NCBI GenBank assembly: GCA_035560715.1
Contig: DATMYW010000041.1
Coordinates: 1 to 52,616 of the forward strand
DNA length: 52,616 bases
Source: JAAXTX01 sp035560715
GTDB lineage: Bacteria; Patescibacteriota; Minisyncoccia; Moranbacterales; UBA1568
Direction of reading: 5' to 3'
The notes under the pieces were generated by a model that saw only the letters and a list, made by a program, of their open reading frames with translations, made no database searches and had not been told where the DNA came from. Of the stretch, positions 41,436-51,051 are shown piece by piece (the stretch's first letter is position 1; every line of letters starts with the position of its first letter). Made by a program: the position numbers and the translations under genes.

Positions 41436-41930
41436 ATGCCGACATCCTTCAGTCTCACGACCCGATACTTCCTCGTGGCATTCCTCGCAGTGTTCGCGTT
41501 CCTGTCGTTCCCGTTTCTGGGGACCTCGAAAAATGCTCTCAACCACCCGTTCGTAAAGACCGTGTTCGGCGAATCAGACGATGAGGAGGATGAAGAGGAT
41601 GACGATGAGGAGGATGACGATGGCGGAAGCGGTTCCTCGAAGGTAGTGACCACCTATGTGACGCAATATGTGACGAAACAGGTGCCGACGACGGTGACGG
41701 TCACGCCATCGGAATACCTGACTGATACCGACGGCGACGGGCTCGTGGACGCGATCGATCCCGATCCGACACATCGGGAGCAGGAATATTTCACCGACTC
41801 GGACGGCGACTCGGTTCCGGACATTTTCGATCGTCATCACGGAGAGGATGATTTCGCGTACGTCGAATCCGGAACGGATGCGGACGAGAACGGGATCATC
41901 GACGCCTATGAGTATACCCAGAACCGTTGA
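41436..41930 (+). CDS. Exported Asp-rich protein with thrombospondin type 3-like Ca repeats
   Basis: A 164-residue protein. It has a signal or anchor segment (YFLVAFLAVFAFLSFPFLG), a run of about 16 almost purely acidic residues (about 47-63) and a Thr/Val-rich linker. Repeats of the DTDGDGLVDAIDPDP / DSDGDSVPDIFDR type follow, plus DADENGIIDAYEY. Such DxDxDG repeats bind calcium, so this is a likely extracellular Ca-binding protein. The ferric-reductase-like protein encoded two genes downstream carries the same repeat type. apbE overlaps its 3' end. Confidence 0.7.
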   Translation: MPTSFSLTTRYFLVAFLAVFAFLSFPFLGTSKNALNHPFVKTVFGESDDEEDEEDDDEEDDDGGSGSSKVVTTYVTQYVTKQVPTTVTVTPSEYLTDTDGDGLVDAIDPDPTHREQEYFTDSDGDSVPDIFDRHHGEDDFAYVESGTDADENGIIDAYEYTQNR

Positions 41931-42852
41931 GCGCGAGGTCAAAGGGGAGATCATGCGGACCGATATCTTCGTGATGCTGGCCATTCATCCGGGGTCCTCC
42001 CCGGAACGCGATCTTGACGACGCGTTCTCGATGTTCCGGGATGTCGCATCACGGTTCAGTCGTTTTTCGGGCGATAGCGAATTATCCCTTATCAACGCGT
42101 CTGGCGAGATGCGCGTTTCTTCGAGCATGTCGGAACTGCTTTCGTTTGCGCTCGACCTGCATCGTGAGACCGCCGGCCTGTTCGATCCGTCGATACTCAC
42201 CGACCTCGAGGCGCTTGGGTATGCGGGAAGTTTCGGCGGCGAATCGTTCGGCACGCCTCTTCTCCGGAGTGAAGGAGCGCGATATCCGTTCACCTCGCTT
42301 TCGGTCGATATGGATTCGGGTATCGTGCGGAAGCCGGAAGGACTTCGGATCGACCTCGGGGGGATCGCCAAAGGATTCGCGGTCGACCGGGTCGCACGGA
42401 TGCTCCGTGAGCGCGGATATCCCGATTTTCTTGTCGATGCGGGCGGTGACATTTTCGTATCGGGGCGGGATGTCGACCACGGGTACGGATACTGGGCGAT
42501 CGATATCGCGGTACCGGCTTCAGTAACGGCCCCGATACTCATGCTTTCGGATATGGCAGTCGCGACATCGGGTATCGACCGCAGGAAATGGTTTGCGGAA
42601 GGGGAGGAACGCCATCATCTGGTCGATCCGCGAACCGGAAACAGTGCCGCGACGGATATCGTATCGGCCACCGTCGTCATGCCTTCGGTCGTCCGTGCCG
42701 AGGTGTTCGCGAAGACGCTCTGCATACTGGGGAGCGTGAAAGCGCTTGCGTTCGCGGAAGAACGTCATATCCCGGTCTTTCTGGTTACGGTGAATGGTGA
42801 AACGATGTATAATCAGTCCATGAAGCCCTATGTCTACGAACATGAGAAATAG
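41908..42852 (+). CDS. apbE: FAD:protein FMN transferase (ApbE)
   Basis: ApbE attaches FMN covalently to threonine in exported flavoproteins, using FAD. The roughly 314-residue protein has the family blocks MRTDIFVML near the start, FSRFSGDSELSLIN, AGLFDPSI, the core RIDLGGIAKGFAVDRV, FLVDAGGDIFVSG, SDMAVATSGI and HHLVDPRTG. The start at 41908 overlaps the upstream gene by 23 bp; 41953 would cut the first strand. No signal peptide is clear. The adjacent haem membrane protein suggests a surface electron-transfer system, but no FMN-binding target domain is seen here. Confidence 0.88.
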   Translation: MSIPRTVEREVKGEIMRTDIFVMLAIHPGSSPERDLDDAFSMFRDVASRFSRFSGDSELSLINASGEMRVSSSMSELLSFALDLHRETAGLFDPSILTDLEALGYAGSFGGESFGTPLLRSEGARYPFTSLSVDMDSGIVRKPEGLRIDLGGIAKGFAVDRVARMLRERGYPDFLVDAGGDIFVSGRDVDHGYGYWAIDIAVPASVTAPILMLSDMAVATSGIDRRKWFAEGEERHHLVDPRTGNSAATDIVSATVVMPSVVRAEVFAKTLCILGSVKALAFAEERHIPVFLVTVNGETMYNQSMKPYVYEHEK

Positions 42853-43747
42853 TCATCGTTTGCGAATCAGCCTGTTCGTGGCGTTCCTCGCATGCGCGAT
42901 GTCATTGTGGCGTGCCGAGGCCGTTTCGGCGGCGGTGAAGGATACCGATGCCGACGGTCTGACCGACCAGGGCGAGACACAGATCTATCACACCGATCCG
43001 AACCAGGCTGATTCCGATGGCGACGGGGTTTCTGACGGACAGGAGATCCAAAACGGTACCAACCCTCTCGATCCTTCCGATTCGGTGCCGCAGGTGAAGG
43101 GTGCGACCGAGATCAGTGCGGGCATCCTTGGTTCCCCGGAAAAATTCCCGTGGTACTTCGCCCGCGCGGCGGGAATCCTCGCCTTCATTCTGCTGACGAC
43201 CTCGACGGCATTCGGCCTCATCATCAGCTCCCGAGCGTTCATGAGGTTCCTTCCGGGCGTGGATGCCTTCGAATTCCATCGTTCACTTTCCTTTTCTTCG
43301 ATCGTCGCCGTCATCCTGCATTTCGGAAGCCTGTTCTTTGATCGGGCGTTCGGTATGACGGTTCCCGAGGCGCTGGTGCCGTTCTTCTATTCGAGGACGG
43401 GAATCATATCGTCGGCGGGATTCGAATTGCGGATTCCACTCGCGTTCGGCGTGATCGCCTTCTACCTGATCATCGTACTCGTCCTGACGGCAGAGTTTCG
43501 GACGAACATGGCTCCGAAGGCGTGGCGGATCGTCCACTATGCGAGTTTTGCTGCGTATCCGCTCTTCGTGATGCACGGTTACATGAGCGGGACGGACTCT
43601 AAGGAAGGGTGGATGAGGGCGATATACCTGATTTCGGTCGCATTCGTGGCGCTACTTGTCCTCGTCCGTATCGTGTCGCGCACTATCATGCCTGTCGTAC
43701 GTCGGCTTCGTTCTGAAAATGGACCGAAGGAGCATTCTCCCGAATGA
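42842..43747 (+). CDS. Ferric-reductase-like haem membrane protein with Ca-binding repeats
   Basis: A 301-residue protein. It has a signal segment, then thrombospondin type 3-like repeats (DTDADGLTDQGE and DSDGDGVSDGQE, about 36-75), then about six membrane helices. Two histidine pairs lie in helices: H146/H160 and H232/H245, spaced 13-14 residues as in ferric-reductase and cytochrome b-type bis-haem proteins. It probably passes electrons across the membrane to an external acceptor. It overlaps apbE by 11 bp and the next permease by 4 bp (ATGA), so the genes are tightly coupled. Confidence 0.78.
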   Translation: MRNSHRLRISLFVAFLACAMSLWRAEAVSAAVKDTDADGLTDQGETQIYHTDPNQADSDGDGVSDGQEIQNGTNPLDPSDSVPQVKGATEISAGILGSPEKFPWYFARAAGILAFILLTTSTAFGLIISSRAFMRFLPGVDAFEFHRSLSFSSIVAVILHFGSLFFDRAFGMTVPEALVPFFYSRTGIISSAGFELRIPLAFGVIAFYLIIVLVLTAEFRTNMAPKAWRIVHYASFAAYPLFVMHGYMSGTDSKEGWMRAIYLISVAFVALLVLVRIVSRTIMPVVRRLRSENGPKEHSPE

Positions 43748-45012
43748 TTTCATCCCACATGCGTACCTTTCTCCGTCCGCTTCTCTTCGCTCTTCGGACG
43801 ATCCGGTCACACAAGGCCCGGACCGCGTTCGCGCTGCTCGGGGTCGTTATCGGAGTCTTTTCGGTCGTCGTCATCATGTCGCTCGGGGACGGCGTCAAGC
43901 GCTATATCACCGGCCTCGTCGAGACCTTCGGCAGCAACCTGATCCAGATCGAGGTGAAGGTCCCGAATACCGGCAAGACATCGACCGCGAATTCGGGCGG
44001 TCTCGCACAGGGTATTCAGATCACGACGCTCACGCTCTCGGATGAAGATAAAATCGACAAACTTCCGAACGTGCTGGCATCCTATGCCGGCATCATCGGT
44101 CAGGAGCGTGCGACCTACGGATCGATCGGCAAACAGGTGATGCTCTTCGGTACGGGACCGCGGGAGATGGAGGTCGATACGAACGCGAAACTCGAATCCG
44201 GCCGCTTCTACGGTGCCGAGGAAGATGACAGTCTCGCTCGTGTCGTCGTGCTCGGGTACGGGGTCAAGGGGACGTTCTTCGGCGATCGTGACGCGGTAGG
44301 GGAGTCGATCACGATCCGTGGTGAGCGGTACCGAGTTATCGGCGTGCTCGCGAAGCGAGGTTCCGCGGCGTTCTTCGACCTTGATGCGATGGCCTATGTT
44401 CCGGTACAGACCCTCCAGAAGAAGATCCTCGGCGTTGACCATGTGCAGATGATCTCGGTTCGGATGGCAGACCCGGCACGCGAGGAAGAGACGGTCGATC
44501 TCATCACGCGGGTGCTGCGCAAGGAACACGATATCACGGACCCGACGCGTGACGACTTCGCGGTCACATCGACGCGCGAGGCTCAGAAGACCCTGGGTGA
44601 CGTCGTGGGGACGATATCGATACTCCTCGTGGCGCTCACGTCCATTTCGCTCGTGGTGGGCGGGGTCGGCATCATGAACGTCATGTACGTATCGGTCGCG
44701 GAGCGGACCGGCGAGATCGGTCTGCGTAAGGCGATTGGCGCCAAATCGGGCGATATCCTCTTGCAGTTCCTCGTCGAGGCACTTATCATCACGGGTCTCG
44801 GTGGCGCGATCGGCATCCTGCTCGGCGTCGGGTTTTCCTGGATCACTTCGGTCATCCTCAGTCATGCCGGTTACGCGGTCTCGCTCGTCCTCACTCCGCA
44901 GTCGCTCCTTTTCGGCGCGGGATTCTCCATCGTAGTCGGCCTTGTCTTCGGTCTCTCGCCCGCCGTCCGCGCCTCGCGGCTTTCCCCGATGGAGGCGATC
45001 CGGAAGGAATGA
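43744..45012 (+). CDS. MacB-type ABC transporter permease (second)
   Basis: A 422-residue permease of the same type as 39208. One N-terminal helix precedes an external MacB core domain; three C-terminal helices carry VGGVGIMNVMYVSV and TGEIGLRKAIGAKSG. Its start overlaps the ferric-reductase-like gene by four bases. It could form a heteromeric exporter with the 39208 permease and the single ATPase at 38287, and might export or assemble the surface proteins encoded between them. That link is inference from gene order. Confidence 0.92.
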   Translation: MISSHMRTFLRPLLFALRTIRSHKARTAFALLGVVIGVFSVVVIMSLGDGVKRYITGLVETFGSNLIQIEVKVPNTGKTSTANSGGLAQGIQITTLTLSDEDKIDKLPNVLASYAGIIGQERATYGSIGKQVMLFGTGPREMEVDTNAKLESGRFYGAEEDDSLARVVVLGYGVKGTFFGDRDAVGESITIRGERYRVIGVLAKRGSAAFFDLDAMAYVPVQTLQKKILGVDHVQMISVRMADPAREEETVDLITRVLRKEHDITDPTRDDFAVTSTREAQKTLGDVVGTISILLVALTSISLVVGGVGIMNVMYVSVAERTGEIGLRKAIGAKSGDILLQFLVEALIITGLGGAIGILLGVGFSWITSVILSHAGYAVSLVLTPQSLLFGAGFSIVVGLVFGLSPAVRASRLSPMEAIRKE

Positions 45013-45025
45013 CGTTGACGGAAAA

Positions 45026-45062
45026 AAGAAATAGCACCCGATTTGAAGGTGCTATTTTCTTT
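45026..45062. terminator. Bidirectional terminator
   Basis: AAAGAAATAGCACC pairs with GGTGCTATTTTCTTT around a short loop, with T-runs on both strands. It serves the permease on the plus strand and the decayed gene on the minus strand. Confidence 0.9.
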
Positions 45063-45090
45063 TGGTGCCGTATCCGAACGACTTCAGGTT

Positions 45091-45575
45091 TCAGACCCCG
45101 CTGGTTATGGACGCAAGGCTCAGAGTGGTCAATAGAATCGACAGATGGATGATCTGTGGATGTGAGTTCCAGATTCCCTGAAGGACATCCCTTCCGATAA
45201 TTAGTGCACAGAGAGCGATAATACCTACAAAAAGGTTAAAGATTGCTGAAAGAAGGAAGATGACTGTGAACGGGAAAAAAAGAATATCGGACCTACAAAT
45301 CCGAAAACGAATGTGCCTAAAAGAAGCGCTCGTATACTTCCTATATCATCCGGGATCGTATTTGCGCGTATGATTTCTTTCAGCCGTCTTGCGAATAGGA
45401 GGCCTGCCACCGCGAATAAGCAGTATACCCACCCGTATCCTTTCCTGCCCGCTGAGAAGATGCCGGTATATGCGTTTGAAATGATGCCTATCCAGAGAAA
45501 AAAGCGGGAAATATGGAAAAAGCAAAGCTGGTATTTCGCTTCCTTGGAGTCCAGATACTACGCGAATCGTTTCAT
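45091..45575 (-). pseudogene. Decayed four-helix membrane-protein gene (amber stop plus frameshift)
   Basis: Minus-strand remnant of a membrane protein of about 160 residues. It starts MKRFA at 45575, hits a TAG at 45558-45560, and continues YLDSKEAKYQLCFFHISRFF with hydrophobic segments and FARRLKEIIRANTIPDD. At a seven-base homopolymer (45275-45281) the frame must change. The continuation FTVIFLLSAIFNLFVGIIAL and RDVLQGIWNSHPQIIHL runs to TGA at 45091-45093. About four membrane helices can be drawn. It still has a promoter (45618-45647) and terminator. The frameshift could be an assembly error; the TAG is less easily explained so. Family unknown. Confidence 0.65.
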
Positions 45576-45617
45576 GTTAATCGGATTTTGCTGTTAAAGG
45601 AAATAGAACGATATGTA

Positions 45618-45647
45618 TTAATAGAATAGGAAATTCGAAAATGTCAA
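45618..45647 (-). promoter_or_regulatory. Promoter of the decayed membrane-protein gene
   Basis: On the minus strand TTGACA (45642-45647), 18-bp spacer, TATTAA (45618-45623). It lies 43 bp upstream of the remnant ATG. Confidence 0.65.
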
Positions 45648-45704
45648 GAAGTGAATGGAGAGTATTGAGTACGCCTAGAATAGGATTATCCATAATGGAA
45701 CTAA

Positions 45705-45731
45705 TTAGCACTCTCGTGACTAGATTGCTAA
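45705..45731 (+). promoter_or_regulatory. CIRCE operator (HrcA site) of clpB
   Basis: TTAGCACTC, nine bases, GATTGCTAA. Both arms are identical to those of the dnaJ site while the nine-base centre differs, as expected for a conserved binding site. It predicts HrcA control of clpB. Confidence 0.92.
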
Positions 45732-45753
45732 TTTTTTGATTCGGGTGTACATT
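45725..45753 (+). promoter_or_regulatory. clpB promoter with -35 box inside CIRCE
   Basis: TTGCTA (45725-45730) in the CIRCE right arm, 17-bp spacer, TACATT (45748-45753). The layout is the same as at dnaJ. The leader to the ATG at 45872 is about 112 bases long. Confidence 0.7.
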
Positions 45754-45763
45754 GAGTACGGAA

Positions 45764-45868
45764 GAATAGAGAATCAAGAATAACGAATCAGGCGTTTGAT
45801 CGATGAGTCGGAGGCTCATCCCGAAAGCATTATTCCTTATCCTTTATTCCTTATTCTTGATTCGAAGT
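45764..45868. repeat. Inverted heptad repeats in the clpB leader
   Basis: GAATAGA, GAATCAA, GAATAAC, GAATCAG on the left; ATTCCTT, ATCCTTT, ATTCCTT, ATTCTTG on the right. GAATCAAGAATAA (45771-45783) is the exact reverse complement of 45851-45863, so the leader RNA can form a 13-bp stem ending eight bases before the clpB ATG. Confidence 0.75.
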
Positions 45869-45871
45869 CGT

Positions 45872-48520
<2,649 letters not shown>

Positions 48521-48536
48521 AATGTAGGCCACGAGT

Positions 48537-48560
48537 CCCCGCAAAAGCGGGGATTTCCGT
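48537..48560 (+). terminator. Terminator after clpB
   Basis: CCCCGC, AAAA loop, GCGGGG, then ATTTCCGTTTT. Confidence 0.85.
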
Positions 48561-48644
48561 TTTCTAAACATATGAATTCACTCACGTAAGGTGGATTCGT
48601 TTTCAATGAAATTGCATTTCAGAATGGAATTCAAGCACGGAGAA

Positions 48645-48673
48645 TTGACAAGTGAAGGGTGACGAGGTATCGT
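48645..48673 (+). promoter_or_regulatory. Promoter for the 48728 gene (TTGACA-N17-TATCGT)
   Basis: TTGACA (48645-48650) and TATCGT (48668-48673) with a 17-bp spacer, 54 bp before the ATG. Confidence 0.7.
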
Positions 48674-48727
48674 ATTTTGATTTGCTGTTTCTTTTCAATC
48701 AATCAATGAAAACACCGGGAGGAAATT

Positions 48728-49177
48728 ATGGTCGAGATGCCTGAGGGTTACTGGAAACGACTCGCAACAAAGTACAGCGATGTCATGAAAATAAAGAATT
48801 TCGTCACACCCGATGACATGGGGCTCTCCGAGGAAGAACGGACGTCATTGGAGGAGGCCCGCGGCAATTATAACCGCACGCAGGAAGTCTGTCTGGAACG
48901 GACGATCGAACAGCAGCTCTTCATGAGCATTGTCGAGGATATCCTGGAACCGATCAGGAACGCAAGAAGATACGTCGATAAATATGCGAAGAAACATGTC
49001 GGGGACCTGCTGGCTGGAGAGATAAACAAACTGGTAGGTGACGAACGGCGCATACTGGCTGTCTATTTTACTTACGAGGTCGGAAACATGACTACCTGTT
49101 ATGATTTCGCCTCCATTATCTTCGACTGTATTCAGCTGAAAGCCTACCCAAACTCAGCTCTTAAAAAAGAAGAATAG
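48728..49177 (+). CDS. Hypothetical protein (149 aa), unknown family
   Basis: A 149-residue soluble, mostly helical protein beginning MVEMPEGYWKRLATKYSDVM; no family recognised. Charged helices run through the middle (EEERTSLEEARGNYNRTQE, IVEDILEPIRNARRYVDKYA). It has a strong ribosome-binding site (GGGAGGAAA), a consensus promoter and a terminator, so it is a self-contained unit. The incomplete gene at 52491 starts in a similar setting and shares a Pro-x-x-Tyr-Trp-Lys-like segment, which may mean a family relation. Confidence 0.65.
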   Translation: MVEMPEGYWKRLATKYSDVMKIKNFVTPDDMGLSEEERTSLEEARGNYNRTQEVCLERTIEQQLFMSIVEDILEPIRNARRYVDKYAKKHVGDLLAGEINKLVGDERRILAVYFTYEVGNMTTCYDFASIIFDCIQLKAYPNSALKKEE

Positions 49178-49181
49178 CAGA

Positions 49182-49222
49182 ACGGCTTCGTGAGAGTATC
49201 ATCGCGGAGCCGTTTTTCTTTT
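49182..49222 (+). terminator. Terminator after the 48728 gene
   Basis: ACGGCT (49182-49187) pairs with AGCCGT (49208-49213), followed by TTTTCTTTT. The rest of the gap to 49466 shows no gene or RNA that I can support. Confidence 0.8.
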
Positions 49223-49466
49223 CGGCGCAGTGCTGCTCTTTTTCCTAAAACGACGTTGTAGGATACGGGTTCGATGTATACAGATCGGTCGCGTAGCATG
49301 AGTATCCGGTTTGTTGTCGAAAGCCTTGAAATAAAAAATGTGATATAAATATGGCTCGGATAAGCCAAAGACTTTTTACGAAATGATATATGCGCTGTCG
49401 GGGTCGAACTCGCATTATTTCTCCGTGCCGCTTGCCCGTAGGGGAACTCCCTGATACGCTGTCCGT

Positions 49467-50186
49467 ATGAAAGCGATCGCCTCACGTCCGGCTTCAGGAT
49501 CGAAGAAAACGCGCCTCGAGCGGGTACGGGAGTTCGCGGAGCGGAAAATGTCCGGCATCAAGGATCCGGCGCACAGTATGGAGCACGTGCTGCGGGTGTA
49601 CCATGTCGCCGAGACGTTGGCCGAGGGGGAAACGGCGGATCTCGAGGTGATACGTCTTGCGGCGCTGCTTCACGATATCGGGAATGTCCGGGAGCAGGAG
49701 GACAAGACGGGGAAGACGGACCACGCGGTGGAGAGCGTGAGGCTGGCGAAGCCGTTCCTGCGAAAGCTCGGATATCCGGAACGGAAGATCGCCCATGTCT
49801 GTGACTGCATCCTGACCCATCGGTACCGGACCAATCGGGAGCTGGAAACCCTGGAGGCGAAGATCCTGTTCGACGCGGACAAGCTCGATTCGATCGGGGC
49901 GGTCGGTGTCGCGAGAAATTTCTGCTGGTTTGGACGGAACAACGCCCATATCTATCGCACGGTCGACGACATAGAGGCGTATGCGAAGGAGAATCTCGGC
50001 GGGACGTTGAATGGGCGGATACGCGACAAATCGAAACACAGTCCGCAACTGCAGTGGGAGACGCGGGACAAGTACATCGTCGAGAGGCTCCATACGGCGA
50101 AAGCCAAACGGATAGGAGCGGGTCGGAAACGGTTTTCGGAGCGGTACCTCCGGAAACTCGAACAGGAGGTCCTCGGAAAAGAATGA
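49467..50186 (+). CDS. HD-domain phosphohydrolase
   Basis: A 239-residue HD-superfamily protein. The metal ligands are visible: HSMEHVLRVYHVA (first His), LLHDIGN (HD pair, about 74-75) and ILFDADKLDSIGAVG (last Asp). It resembles YedJ/YpgQ-like uncharacterised HD hydrolases acting on nucleotides or other phosphomonoesters or diesters. The C-terminal third is basic. The start at 49467 lies in MKAIASRPASGSKKTR; a later start is possible. The membrane protein gene at 50196 follows after 9 bp. Confidence 0.85.
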   Translation: MKAIASRPASGSKKTRLERVREFAERKMSGIKDPAHSMEHVLRVYHVAETLAEGETADLEVIRLAALLHDIGNVREQEDKTGKTDHAVESVRLAKPFLRKLGYPERKIAHVCDCILTHRYRTNRELETLEAKILFDADKLDSIGAVGVARNFCWFGRNNAHIYRTVDDIEAYAKENLGGTLNGRIRDKSKHSPQLQWETRDKYIVERLHTAKAKRIGAGRKRFSERYLRKLEQEVLGKE

Positions 50187-50195
50187 CATAAGCCT

Positions 50196-50957
50196 ATGAT
50201 TTTCCATTTCGCGATTTTCTTCTGGTCGGTCGCGTTTTTCCTTGGGATGCAGCTCGTCGCGGCGCGGGCATACCCGGTCGAGCTGTTCTGGACGGGATAT
50301 GTGTTTTCGATCGGACTTCTGGTCGTGCTGTCCCTGGTTTCGGCCAGCAAGATCACGAAGCGCCTGCGGAACAGTTTCATACCGCTGCTCATCTCCTTTT
50401 CGGCGCCGTCGATCTTGATCCTTATCGACGATCGTCGGGAAAAGGCCGTCTTCTCGTTTTTGGCCGCGTCGGTCTACTATGTCGCGTTCCTCGCGCTTTA
50501 CCGGCTCCGATTCGCGCCGAAGGACCGGACCGCTCGTTCGATGCTCTCGGTCGCCATGCTTTCGGCGCTGTTCTTTTTCTACGCGGCGGCGTTCGGGTTT
50601 TATCTCAATTTCTCCGTCCCGCTTTCCGCACTCGTCTTCGTATTCGCTCTGGGCTCGTTCGGGGCAGCATACCAGACGCTCGCGTCGGCCCTGCACGGCG
50701 ACAAGCGCCGGGTTGCGCTTTATTCGTCCATCATCGCGTTCGGAGTCGGTGAAATTTCCTGGACCATCTCGTTCTGGCCGTTCGGGTACCTGACGGCGGG
50801 GAGCGTCTCGCTCATGTCGTTCTATATCCTGTGGGATATGGCGGATTCGCTGTTTCTGGGGACCCTGTCCCGGAAGCGGACGGTCTGGTATCTCGCGATC
50901 TTCGTCGCGCTGATCGGTCTTCTTCTGGTCACGTCCCCATGGCGGATACAGGTCTGA
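50196..50957 (+). CDS. Hypothetical integral membrane protein
   Basis: A 253-residue protein with about eight membrane segments (for example FHFAIFFWSVAFFLGMQLVA, VFSIGLLVVLSLVS, SVAMLSALFFFYAAAFGFYL and YLAIFVALIGLLLVTSP). There is no family motif I recognise and no clear catalytic residues. It follows the HD gene closely and precedes the HtrA-like gene by 94 bp. Its role is unknown. Confidence 0.7.
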   Translation: MIFHFAIFFWSVAFFLGMQLVAARAYPVELFWTGYVFSIGLLVVLSLVSASKITKRLRNSFIPLLISFSAPSILILIDDRREKAVFSFLAASVYYVAFLALYRLRFAPKDRTARSMLSVAMLSALFFFYAAAFGFYLNFSVPLSALVFVFALGSFGAAYQTLASALHGDKRRVALYSSIIAFGVGEISWTISFWPFGYLTAGSVSLMSFYILWDMADSLFLGTLSRKRTVWYLAIFVALIGLLLVTSPWRIQV

Positions 50958-51051
50958 ACGTTGTCCTTCGGTATGTTTGGGACCCTTGTCGGAAACGGTT
51001 CGGTGTGGTACCATTGTCTGATAACGCACGGAGCATTCGCCACCCCTTCCT

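Noticed and set aside
41432..41653. Minus-strand poly-serine frame
   Set aside because: It is the antisense of the acidic Asp/Glu run in the Ca-binding protein.
45558..45560. In-frame TAG read as evidence for stop-codon recoding
   Set aside because: TAG and TGA both serve as normal stops of other genes in this window, so a nonsense mutation or sequence error is more likely.
49384..49466. Possible tRNA or small peptide near a GGTCGAACTC stretch
   Set aside because: The T-loop-like bases do not have pairing stems or a cloverleaf on either strand; the 23-codon frame lacks a ribosome-binding site.
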